A stretch of 64,000 nucleotides of DNA, from positions 62,001-126,000 of the forward strand of contig NZ_JAQQWU010000005.1 in assembly GCF_028610625.1 (NCBI RefSeq). Reading direction: 5' to 3'. The position numbers were made by a program, and so were the translations under genes. The notes under the pieces are model-generated. The model worked only from the letters and a program-made list of their open reading frames with translations. It did not search any database and was not told the DNA's origin. The stretch comes from Guptibacillus spartinae (GTDB lineage: Bacteria > Bacillota > Bacilli > Bacillales > Guptibacillaceae). This document shows positions 16,287 to 23,174 of the stretch, in pieces. The stretch's first letter is position 1. Every line of letters starts with the position of its first letter.

Positions 16287-17816
16287 ATGCTCGAAAAGTT
16301 TGTGGATCGACTCCCCATCATTCCAACCATTCAACCACTCAAGATTCAAAACGGCATCCCCTACTACGAAGTGACGATGAGAGAAATGATGCAAAAGCTT
16401 CATCGAGATTTGCCCCCAACTCGGATCTGGGGATATAACGGGATGTTTCCTGGCCCAACCTTTCACGTCGTTCGAAATCAGCCCATTCAGGTCCTTTGGA
16501 AAAACGAGCTTCCTAACAGACATTTTCTACCGATTGATCATACTGTGCATGGAGCCGGCATAGAGGTGCCAGATGTTCGCACCGTTGTGCACCTTCACGG
16601 AGGCTCTACCCCGGATACAAGTGATGGTTACCCAGAAGCCTGGTTTACACGTTCCTTTCAACAACTCGGACCGTTCTTTACCCAACCCGTTTATGAATAC
16701 CCGAACCAACAAGCCGCGACAAATCTCTGGTATCACGATCATGCGATGGGCATTACCCGCTTGAATATCTATGCTGGTCTTATTGGGATGTATGTCATTC
16801 ATGATGAGGAAGAGCGCTCACTCGCCTTGCCGGACGGAACATTCGATCTTCCGCTTATTATTCAAGATCGCTCTTTTCATCAAGACGGATCTTTGTTTTA
16901 TCCATCTGAACCGACCCCGCCTGTTCCAGATGTTACACCCTCAGTTGTGCCAGAGTTTTTTGGAAAAGTGAATCTCGTCAATGGAAAGGTATGGCCTTAC
17001 TTAGAAGTCGAGCCGCGCAAGTATCGATTTCGCATTCTGAATGGAGCAAACGCGCGATTCTATCGACTCTCTCTTTCAAACGGCCTTTCCTTCACTCAAC
17101 TCGGTACGGATCAAGGCCTATTACCACGTCCAGTGCCTGTCACCCGCGTTTTGATCGCGCCTGCCGAGCGTGTGGATGTCATTGTGGACTTTAGTCAGTC
17201 GAGTGGGGAGCTGATCACGTTAACAAACGATGCCCCTACCTCCTACCCACAGGGCAAGAAACCGAATCCAAAGTCAACGGGAGTCATCATGCAATTTCGC
17301 GTCACAAAACAACTGACTCAACAAGATAGCGTCCTTCCAACAAAACTGGCTCGGTTTAAAGTCATGAATGAGCACCAGGCAAACAACCATAGAAACCTTT
17401 TGCTTGATATGAAAGAGGATAAATATAAGCGACCTATTCATCTACTCGACAAGAAACTCTGGTCTGATCCCATCACAGAAAATCCGCGTTTAGGTCATAT
17501 CGAGCTCTGGAACCTCATCAACGTCACAAAAGGCACTCATCCAATTCACCTTCACCTGATTCGCTTTCAGATTTTAGACCGCCAGCCTTTTGACCGAAAA
17601 TTATACGAGCAAAAAGGCATCATCGTGCCAACTGGTCCACGCAAGAAACCTGAAGCAAATGAACGAGGCTGGAAAGATACCGTTCGCGCAAACCCAAACG
17701 AAATCACACGAATCATCATGAAGTTCGCTCCCTATGCCGGATTATTTGTCTGGCACTGCCATCTATTAGAGCATGAAGATTATGAAATGATGAGGCCTTA
17801 TCTTGTTATAAAATAA
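16287..17816 (+). CDS. cotA: Multicopper oxidase, CotA-type spore coat laccase
   Basis: A 509-residue protein, close to the 513 of B. subtilis CotA, sharing its start (LEKFVD.LP, then YYEVTM..., LHRDLPPTR.WGYNG.FPGPT). All four copper-binding stretches are present: HLHGG, WYHDHAMG, HPIHLH and the C-terminal HCHLLEHEDYEMM with the type 1 Cys-His. CotA is an outer-coat laccase that makes the brown spore pigment and protects against UV and peroxide; it also has bilirubin oxidase activity. No signal peptide is present, as expected for coat deposition from the mother cell. I chose ATG at 16287, with AAAAGGGG 8 nt upstream, over GTG at 16278, which would overlap that site. Confidence 0.93.
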   Translation: MLEKFVDRLPIIPTIQPLKIQNGIPYYEVTMREMMQKLHRDLPPTRIWGYNGMFPGPTFHVVRNQPIQVLWKNELPNRHFLPIDHTVHGAGIEVPDVRTVVHLHGGSTPDTSDGYPEAWFTRSFQQLGPFFTQPVYEYPNQQAATNLWYHDHAMGITRLNIYAGLIGMYVIHDEEERSLALPDGTFDLPLIIQDRSFHQDGSLFYPSEPTPPVPDVTPSVVPEFFGKVNLVNGKVWPYLEVEPRKYRFRILNGANARFYRLSLSNGLSFTQLGTDQGLLPRPVPVTRVLIAPAERVDVIVDFSQSSGELITLTNDAPTSYPQGKKPNPKSTGVIMQFRVTKQLTQQDSVLPTKLARFKVMNEHQANNHRNLLLDMKEDKYKRPIHLLDKKLWSDPITENPRLGHIELWNLINVTKGTHPIHLHLIRFQILDRQPFDRKLYEQKGIIVPTGPRKKPEANERGWKDTVRANPNEITRIIMKFAPYAGLFVWHCHLLEHEDYEMMRPYLVIK

Positions 17817-17820
17817 AATA

Positions 17821-17848
17821 CAAAAAAAGCTGACCCTGTCAGCTTTTT
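17821..17848 (+). terminator. Terminator of the laccase gene
   Basis: GCTGAC (17829-17834), CCT and GTCAGC (17838-17843) are flanked by A7 and T5. It starts 5 nt past the stop. Confidence 0.9.
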
Positions 17849-17860
17849 ACTATTGACGCG

Positions 17861-17875
17861 GTGCCTGTCACCCGC
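17861..17875. repeat. GTGCCTGTCACCCGC element
   Basis: GGTGCCTGTCACC is a near-palindrome (GGTG/CACC arms). It sits between the laccase terminator and the stop of the convergent gene at 17889, so this copy is not upstream of a start codon. Confidence 0.45.
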
Positions 17876-17888
17876 GAATTTTCTTTAT

Positions 17889-18188
17889 TTATCCCCACCA
17901 CATGGCGACCACAAACAAAGACCATACGCTAATAGGCAAACCAATGAAACAAGCGACCACCAGTTGACTATTCCTGTTCATCTCTACTACTCTTAAATTT
18001 CTTCCTTTATTGACGGTAACTCCAATAATATAAAGGTAAAGAAAAATACTGAAGACAGTGAAGAAAGTTACGTAATAAATCGGCCCAATTCCAAACAGAA
18101 AATCATTCATCACATAAGCCAAATCCTGTCCAAACAAACCAAGACATGTTGCCACAAGTAAGACAACCCAGAATTGTCGCTTCTCCAC
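17889..18188 (-). CDS. Small three-TM membrane protein, third gene of the XRE operon
   Basis: A 99-residue hydrophobic protein with membrane segments at about 7-27, 36-58 and 74-97. I do not recognise the family. It follows the 98-residue membrane protein by 25 bp and appears to be in the same operon as the XRE regulator at 18525. Confidence 0.65.
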   Translation of the reverse strand: MEKRQFWVVLLVATCLGLFGQDLAYVMNDFLFGIGPIYYVTFFTVFSIFLYLYIIGVTVNKGRNLRVVEMNRNSQLVVACFIGLPISVWSLFVVAMWWG

Positions 18189-18213
18189 CTAATCCCCTCC
18201 CCCAGGTCAGTTC

Positions 18214-18510
18214 TTACAATCCTACTTTTCTTCGGTTTATCATTTTCTGTAACACCCAGTGCAGCATGATTCCGACTACTATTAAAAACGAAAGTAAACA
18301 TACAACGCTGATCATTGGCTGAATATGAAAGGCATAAAGAAACTTGTCAATTTCATAGATTTGCTGAGCATCTGTTACTGTTTCAGGTGTAAGGTGCAAA
18401 TGCTCTTTCCAATCGTCCACATACGGCAAGTACGATGCTGTCCAAGAGGTTAAAAAGTAACTATAAACAAACACTGTCATCATGATGATCATAACGATAA
18501 CCCTCTTCAT
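18214..18510 (-). CDS. Small two-TM membrane protein, second gene of the XRE operon
   Basis: A 98-residue protein with a hydrophobic segment at about 3-21 and another at about 65-88; the extracytoplasmic loop between them is about 45 residues long. I chose ATG at 18510, with GGAGAGGGCAA immediately before it; a longer frame starting at 18534 overlaps the XRE gene and has no better site. The function is unknown. The tight packing with the regulator suggests that the regulator controls these membrane proteins. Confidence 0.65.
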   Translation of the reverse strand: MKRVIVMIIMMTVFVYSYFLTSWTASYLPYVDDWKEHLHLTPETVTDAQQIYEIDKFLYAFHIQPMISVVCLLSFLIVVGIMLHWVLQKMINRRKVGL

Positions 18511-18524
18511 TTGCCCTCTCCTTT

Positions 18525-19010
18525 TCACTGCCATTCGCTCTGTGAACCGAGCTCCTTCAAACGTTCTCTTGCTCCCGCTTGATCAAAGCTACTAAACCAC
18601 CGATAATTCTCCTTATCGAGTATTCTGTAATGCTTGCTGATCAGATTTTGCTGAAGCCGGAAGTTTCCATTTGATTCTATTTCCACCCACCACATTCTTC
18701 CTCCCATTGTTTTATCCCTCGGTTCATTTACATTCGTGTGGGCAATTAAGCGAAGCACTTCCAACGGTTCATCCCCCAGCTTATTTTGCAAGCTGTCGCT
18801 ATCAGAAAATAAAGCGACTGTGGCAACGACAACATTCCAGCTTGCCATCACACGCCCTTTTTCAATTTGCACAAGCGTCTTCTTGGAAATCCCCAAGCAT
18901 TCCGCCATTTTTTCCTGTGAAAAATCACGCTCCGTTCGAATTACTTTCATTTTTTCCGAAACAACTTGCATCACAAATTCTTTCTTCAACCTCATCACCA
19001 CCAGTGTCAT
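18525..19010 (-). CDS. XRE-family helix-turn-helix regulator
   Basis: About 160 residues. The helix-turn-helix (FSQEKMAECLGISKKTLVQIEKGR, near 30-53) is of the Cro/XRE type, followed by a small C-terminal domain with several tryptophans (MWWVEIES, YRWFSSFDQA) that may sense a ligand or a membrane partner. The exact start is uncertain: ATG at 19010 lacks a clear ribosome binding site, and ATG, TTG or GTG codons lie 12-50 nt downstream. A perfect 9-bp-arm palindrome lies 10 bp upstream of this ATG, so autorepression is likely. It heads an operon with the two membrane proteins at 18214 and 17889. Confidence 0.85.
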   Translation of the reverse strand: MTLVVMRLKKEFVMQVVSEKMKVIRTERDFSQEKMAECLGISKKTLVQIEKGRVMASWNVVVATVALFSDSDSLQNKLGDEPLEVLRLIAHTNVNEPRDKTMGGRMWWVEIESNGNFRLQQNLISKHYRILDKENYRWFSSFDQAGARERLKELGSQSEWQ

Positions 19011-19019
19011 TTTTTTCTT

Positions 19020-19039
19020 TTAGTGTAATTTTACACTAA
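19020..19039. promoter_or_regulatory. Palindromic operator of the XRE operon
   Basis: TTAGTGTAATTTTACACTAA has perfect 9-bp arms around a 2-bp centre. Its place at the start of the XRE transcription unit fits binding by the XRE protein itself. Confidence 0.7.
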
Positions 19040-19118
19040 TCTCCGTTCTTTTCCAACACTTTCCTAAATAAAAAAAGATCACCCATTGGATGATCTAAAA
19101 CTAAAAATGGATGATAAA

Positions 19119-19664
19119 CTACCTCCTAACGCCTTCCAACCCCTCAATTGCCGACAAAATGTGTTCATCAAAGTCGAGCGATTCGAGTAATGCCACCCCT
19201 TCAACCATCACAAGCGCCAAAGCAGCCATTTTTTCCTGTTCTTCCCCTTCTTCGACCTTAAGCGTTTCTTTATAGAAGCCATAAAAATGATTTCCAATTT
19301 CTCTTGCGATTCGGTAGTAAGGATCTTCTTTTTTAGAAGCGATGGCAATAAGCTCGAGCCAAAGTTTCATATACGGTTTAATTTCTGGATCCTTCATCAT
19401 CTGATAGAGGTAGCGAACCATATGAGAGAACGTTTTTTGCTCGATTTCGGTATGATCTAACATCAAAATTAATTGCTTCGAGATCGTTGATAAAACAACC
19501 GTTAGCAGTTCCTCTTTATCTGTAAAATAATGAAGAAGCATTCGATCGCTTGTCCCAGCCGCTTTCGCAAGATTTCTAAGGCTGGCAGATTGTATGCCAT
19601 TCGCTAAAATATATTTAACCATTTTTTCCGTTAACTCGCTTTTTCTTCTTTCACCTTTTTTCAT
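19119..19664 (-). CDS. TetR-family repressor
   Basis: A 181-residue regulator. The N-terminal helix-turn-helix is ASLRNLAKAAGTSDRMLLHYFTDKEELL (near 28-55); the C-terminal helical domain is variable and of unknown ligand. ATG at 19664 has AAGGGTG upstream; the longer frame would add 24 residues encoded across the operator. It is divergent from the small membrane protein at 19828. Three copies of TGTAG-N6-CTACA lie between the two genes, the expected arrangement for a repressor controlling itself and its neighbour. Confidence 0.9.
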   Translation of the reverse strand: MKKGERRKSELTEKMVKYILANGIQSASLRNLAKAAGTSDRMLLHYFTDKEELLTVVLSTISKQLILMLDHTEIEQKTFSHMVRYLYQMMKDPEIKPYMKLWLELIAIASKKEDPYYRIAREIGNHFYGFYKETLKVEEGEEQEKMAALALVMVEGVALLESLDFDEHILSAIEGLEGVRR

Positions 19665-19687
19665 ATGTAACACCCTTAACCTTTTTT

Positions 19688-19703
19688 TGTAGTATATGCT
19701 ACA
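19688..19703. promoter_or_regulatory. TetR operator O1
   Basis: TGTAGTATATGCTACA is a 16-bp inverted repeat, 24 bp upstream of the TetR start. It matches the two other copies at 19768 and 19797. Confidence 0.75.
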
Positions 19704-19756
19704 TCTCATACTGCAGCAAATCCGATCCATCAGCAAGCTGCCTGTTAAACTTTCTC

Positions 19757-19785
19757 TTGAACAAAAGTGTAGCGAGTGCTACATT
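19757..19785 (+). promoter_or_regulatory. Predicted promoter of the TetR-controlled gene
   Basis: TTGAAC (19757-19762), a 17-bp spacer and TACATT (19780-19785); a TATAAT at 19785-19790 is an alternative -10 with poor spacing. Operator O2 lies inside the spacer, so a bound repressor would block polymerase. Confidence 0.5.
19768..19783. promoter_or_regulatory. TetR operator O2
   Basis: TGTAGCGAGTGCTACA has the same arms as O1 and O3. It overlaps the predicted promoter spacer. Confidence 0.75.
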
Positions 19786-19796
19786 ATAATAAAAAG

Positions 19797-19812
19797 TGTA
19801 GCAACCGCTACA
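19797..19812. promoter_or_regulatory. TetR operator O3
   Basis: TGTAGCAACCGCTACA is centred 29 bp from O2. It lies just upstream of the ribosome binding site of the gene at 19828. Confidence 0.75.
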
Positions 19813-19827
19813 AAAAGGAGGATTACC

Positions 19828-20175
19828 ATGTTAAAGCAACAGACTTACCTAGAAACGAAACCGGAAAGCATTGTTACCAAGCCTCTTTTCAAACTGTTCT
19901 TAGTGACAGCACTCATTTTATTTTCCATACTAACAGTCGCCGCTGTTATCCAGTATGGGTTTGTAGGTATCTTTTCGGAGGCTTTTCAAAACTTCGCCAC
20001 AATCCAAATTTTCGTAGATTTATTAATCGCCCTTATCTTCGTACTGATTTGGATGTGGTTTGATGCGAAGAAAAACAACCGTCCTTTTTGGCCATGGGCT
20101 ATCGTTACGTTAGCTGTTGGTTCATTTGGACCTCTTTTTTACTTATTATTTTATAAGAATAAGGGTTCCAAGTAG
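19828..20175 (+). CDS. Small membrane protein under TetR control (DUF2834-like)
   Basis: A 115-residue protein with three hydrophobic segments (about 22-46, 58-78 and 87-108). The pattern FVDLLIALIFVLIWMWFDA...WPWAIVTLAVGSFGPLFYLLFYK resembles DUF2834-type membrane proteins, but I hold that loosely. ATG at 19828 follows AAAAAGGAGGATTACC; the longer frame would run through the operators. Its likely regulator is the divergent TetR gene. The inducer and function are unknown. Confidence 0.75.
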   Translation: MLKQQTYLETKPESIVTKPLFKLFLVTALILFSILTVAAVIQYGFVGIFSEAFQNFATIQIFVDLLIALIFVLIWMWFDAKKNNRPFWPWAIVTLAVGSFGPLFYLLFYKNKGSK

Positions 20176-20190
20176 CCATCAAGTAAAATC

Positions 20191-20241
20191 AATGAAAAAT
20201 ACCTTCCAACTTGTTTCAAGTTTTGGAAGGTATTTTTCATT
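20191..20241 (+). terminator. Long-stem terminator
   Basis: A 19-bp perfect stem (20191-20209 with 20223-20241) and a 13-nt loop, lying 15 nt past the stop at 20175. The 3' arm contains T5. Confidence 0.85.
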
Positions 20242-20382
20242 GGTATCAGGCAATCTATTTTGTTTAGTTACTCCCCTATGATCGCCTTTCATTCCTGTTT
20301 AGTTCCTCACACCTTGTGGAAAACTAATCATAGATCATTTGAAAGTCCCGTCAAATATTACAAGTTAAGAAAGGATCCACTC

Positions 20383-20961
20383 ATGTCAATCTTACCTAGA
20401 GAATTCTATCAAAAACCTACCCTAGAACTAGCAAAAGCGCTTCTTGGATGTGAGTTAGTCAAAGAAACAGACGAAGGAGTTGCATCTGGCTATATTGTTG
20501 AAACAGAAGCTTACCTCGGAGCAACCGATCAAGCCGCTCACAGCTTCAACAACAAACGCACAAAGCGCACAGAAGTGATGTTTGGTCCTCCTGGAAATGC
20601 GTATACCTATGTGATGCATACTCATTGCTTATTCAACGTCGTGAGTGCTGAAACCGGCGTTCCAGAAGCAGTTCTTGTGAGAGCTGTTGAGCCACTAAAA
20701 GGACTCGATTTGATGGAGCAGCGAAGACCTGGTCGTAAGCAGAAAGAATGGACGGATGGACCTGGCAAGCTCACAAAAGCACTTGGAATTGACCCAGGTG
20801 ACTATGGCCATGCTTTAATACGAGCGCCCCTTTATATACGGAGTGGCTATCAGCCTGATCACATTTCTGAAGGGAAACGCATCGGTATTGATAACTCAGG
20901 GGAAGCGAAAGACTATCCGTGGCGATTCTGGATTACTGGAAATCCATATGTATCAAGATAG
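20383..20961 (+). CDS. 3-methyladenine (alkyladenine) DNA glycosylase, AAG/MPG type
   Basis: A 192-residue base-excision repair enzyme that removes alkylated purines. Family marks are LLGCELVKE, the catalytic block GYIVETEAYLGATDQAAHS (near 40-58), VMFGPPGNAYTYVMHTHCLFNVVS and the product-end LVRAVEPL. Length matches bacterial AAG (about 190-200). ATG at 20383 has AGAAAGGATCC upstream; the longer frame would add 41 unlikely residues. It is monocistronic. Its terminator, at 21139-21178, is about 180 nt downstream. Confidence 0.95.
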   Translation: MSILPREFYQKPTLELAKALLGCELVKETDEGVASGYIVETEAYLGATDQAAHSFNNKRTKRTEVMFGPPGNAYTYVMHTHCLFNVVSAETGVPEAVLVRAVEPLKGLDLMEQRRPGRKQKEWTDGPGKLTKALGIDPGDYGHALIRAPLYIRSGYQPDHISEGKRIGIDNSGEAKDYPWRFWITGNPYVSR

Positions 20962-21138
20962 CAGCCTAGATGCTTCGCTCAACTCGTTTTCTATTAAGTG
21001 TACTTCTCAAAGGTCTCTACTAGTAATGTGACCACAGACTCCTGACCGACCAAACCGACACTTAAAGCCGTGCGATGGAATCACCACCGCTTTTACTCAT
21101 CACACGATCTTACTTTTTAAAACGCAACACATCTAAAT

Positions 21139-21178
21139 AAAACGGCCCAAAAAACAGTTCGTTTTGTGGGCCGTTTTT
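21139..21178 (+). terminator. Terminator in the gap after the DNA glycosylase
   Basis: AAAACGGCCCA and TGGGCCGTTTT pair, with a further A/T-rich stem inside, followed by T5. It is the only clear element in the 315-bp gap 20962-21276. Confidence 0.75.
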
Positions 21179-21276
21179 AGCCTTTCTCTTTATTTCTTTT
21201 AAGAGAAATCATTAAAGCCTCTTTCTTCTGTCATTTGGCCTTTATCTTCTCCATGTCCACCTAAGCATTCGTACCC

Positions 21277-21501
21277 TTAAAAGAAAAGAGATAGAGCCCC
21301 TGATAGAATGAAGACAGCTCCGACTAAAAGATGAAGACTAACAGAACTTAATTGAAGTGTCACGACTTCGAACAAACATTCCAAATACCCTTTAGCTCGA
21401 TTCATCCCTTTACCACCTTGCCATACCTCTCTGACTCCCCAATAAATAAATGGGATCCCCATGCTCGTCAGCACGATAAACCAGCTGATGGATAGACTCA
21501 C
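21277..21501 (-). CDS. Small two-TM membrane protein coupled to the HIT gene
   Basis: A 74-residue protein with hydrophobic segments at about 4-24 and 50-73. Its ATG overlaps the stop codon of the HIT gene by 4 bp, which indicates translational coupling and supports it as a real gene. I do not recognise the family. Confidence 0.6.
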   Translation of the reverse strand: MSLSISWFIVLTSMGIPFIYWGVREVWQGGKGMNRAKGYLECLFEVVTLQLSSVSLHLLVGAVFILSGALSLFF

Positions 21502-21953
21502 GTGGTTTGCACTCTTTCTAATTGAGCCCGGATTCTTTCACATAAGAGAAGAATTCCCCTTTCTGTCGCAAATGGTGCATCGTCCCACTCATAGACTTCC
21601 ATTGGTCCCCAGTACTCTTCTGGGGTACCAGGGTAGCGCGGGATAAGGTGCATATGAAGATGTGGGACAGAATTACCAGACACCTGTGCATAAATATGTT
21701 CGGCGTGCTCACATTCACGAAGCGCCTTGCTCACTCGTGCGGTAATGATTCCAAATGCACTCGCTTCTTCTGCCGTCATATCCGCTAGTGAAGGCACATG
21801 TCTTTTGAGATCAATCATCACATGGCCGGGATAAACAGGCTTCTCTCCTCGATCAATATGTCCTACGTACACATACTCATCTTCATAGATCGTTCCCCCG
21901 GCTAGCTCAAGTAGTCCTGCATGTTTCCTGCAAACAAAACAATCCTTTTCCAT
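21498..21953 (-). CDS. HIT-family (histidine triad) nucleotide-binding hydrolase
   Basis: A 151-residue protein. The histidine triad VPHLHMHLIPRYP (near 100-112) is complete, and an N-terminal C-x2-C pair (CFVC) is present. HIT proteins hydrolyse nucleoside phosphoramidates or dinucleoside polyphosphates. The extension after the triad (EEYWGPMEVYEWDDAP) is typical of a bacterial branch with this layout. ATG at 21953 follows GAAGGGGAAAG; the longer frame from 22010 has no such site. It is cotranscribed with the small membrane protein at 21277. Confidence 0.92.
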   Translation of the reverse strand: MEKDCFVCRKHAGLLELAGGTIYEDEYVYVGHIDRGEKPVYPGHVMIDLKRHVPSLADMTAEEASAFGIITARVSKALRECEHAEHIYAQVSGNSVPHLHMHLIPRYPGTPEEYWGPMEVYEWDDAPFATERGILLLCERIRAQLERVQTT

Positions 21954-22056
21954 GTCACTTTCCCCTTCGAGTCGCAGTAGTAAAAGATTTACAAAAGCTC
22001 TTACACTCATTTAATCAAATCCTCTGCATTACTACCACACTTTGTCTCATTATTCT

Positions 22057-22932
22057 TCAACAATCCTTCTGTTTTACACTTAACATCGTAATCGTGATCA
22101 GGATAACAATAAGACCAATACTCTGAAGGACAGTCAGAACTTCTCCTAAAACCACTAATCCAAATAAAGAAGCGGTAACAGGTTCAACCATTGCAATAAC
22201 CGAAGCTACGGAGGCGGAAGTTTTTTTCAACCCTTCTACGTAGAGGTAAAAGGAAACGCCTGCGCCAATGATTCCGAGCGTAATAAACCAGATAAGATCC
22301 TCTGAAAACAATACCGAGATTGCTTCGCTATGATCAATAAACAGAAGCAATACCACAGTAAAAGTAGCAAAAGCCGTGCTAAGTACAAATGGCGGACTAT
22401 TATTTTTAGAAGCATTTTTAAAACTAAAAATAAAGAGAGCATAAGAAACACCTGAGAGTAACCCGCTCATGATTCCTACCAAATTCAGTTCACTTATTCC
22501 AGTTTCATAAATGTTTGTTAATAAACTGATCCCAAACATCACAACGATCATCGAGATGACCTTAAATGGCGTAATGGACTCGATTCGAAAGCAAAAAGAA
22601 CTAATCAGCACGAATACCGGTGCCGTGTACATTAAGGTCGACGCTACTGCCACTCCAGATTCGGAAATACTGAGAAAGTAAAAACTGAAGTTACTAGCTA
22701 CTGCCACTCCAGCAAGCATGGCCCACATGACCGTTCTCGACGAATGCTTCTTCAAATTTTCTTTTCTTTTAACAAGTAGCCAAATGACTAAACATACTAA
22801 CCCGATCGCTCCTCTATAAAAAGAGATCACTAGAGGACTCCATCCTTTGTCCATTAAAATCCCTGCTAAACCTCCTGAAATTCCCCATAAAATAGCTGCT
22901 AATATTACGAAACCTGTATAATAGTATCGCAT
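22057..22932 (-). CDS. EamA/DMT-family transporter
   Basis: A 291-residue membrane protein with ten hydrophobic segments arranged as two EamA repeats (about 1-140 and 150-285), the layout of drug/metabolite exporters. Conserved pieces are AILWGISGGLAG in TM1, SGVAVASTLMYTAPVF, and SASVASVIAMVEPVTASLFGLVVLGE near the end. Many relatives export amino acids or metabolites; the substrate here is unknown. ATG at 22932 follows AAAGGAGGATTGAA. It is a single gene, with no regulator next to it. Confidence 0.9.
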   Translation of the reverse strand: MRYYYTGFVILAAILWGISGGLAGILMDKGWSPLVISFYRGAIGLVCLVIWLLVKRKENLKKHSSRTVMWAMLAGVAVASNFSFYFLSISESGVAVASTLMYTAPVFVLISSFCFRIESITPFKVISMIVVMFGISLLTNIYETGISELNLVGIMSGLLSGVSYALFIFSFKNASKNNSPPFVLSTAFATFTVVLLLFIDHSEAISVLFSEDLIWFITLGIIGAGVSFYLYVEGLKKTSASVASVIAMVEPVTASLFGLVVLGEVLTVLQSIGLIVILITITMLSVKQKDC

Positions 22933-23095
22933 TTCAATCCTCCTTTGGTGTATCAAAATGAACGTGTGCGGAGGGATTTCCCAGTTAATTCCCAATTAAA
23001 ACAAGAATAGAGAAAACATAGGAACATTCGATACTTTTTACTATATTGGGAGTTAAAAACATTCATAAATTTATAGAAAAGTCGAACAAAAAATC

Positions 23096-23128
23096 ATAAA
23101 AAAAAGACTCATTACGATGAGCCTTTCC
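23096..23128 (-). terminator. Terminator of the S9 peptidase gene
   Basis: GACTCAT (23106-23112) and ATGAGCC (23117-23123) form a stem followed on the minus strand by T8. It lies about 50 nt past the stop at 23175. Confidence 0.8.
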
Positions 23129-23174
23129 TTTTGTCTAACGCCCTATTTAATGTTTTCTTAATCTTCAATGAGTT

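Noticed and set aside
17132-17146. GTGCCTGTCACCCGC inside the CotA-type laccase gene, identical to the intergenic element at 17861
   Set aside because: The stretch encodes VPVTR in a block conserved in CotA proteins (RPVPVT...LLAPAER), so protein conservation explains it; I do not count it as an inserted repeat.
18671-19039. 122-residue plus-strand frame opposite the XRE gene
   Set aside because: Starts without a site and is rich in Ser/Pro/Phe typical of antisense frames; the XRE reading is clear.
22933-23095. TTGGGAGTTA / TTAATTCCCAA near-inverted repeat upstream of the EamA gene
   Set aside because: Arms are short, imperfect and about 70 bp apart, with no linked regulator; not enough to call an operator.
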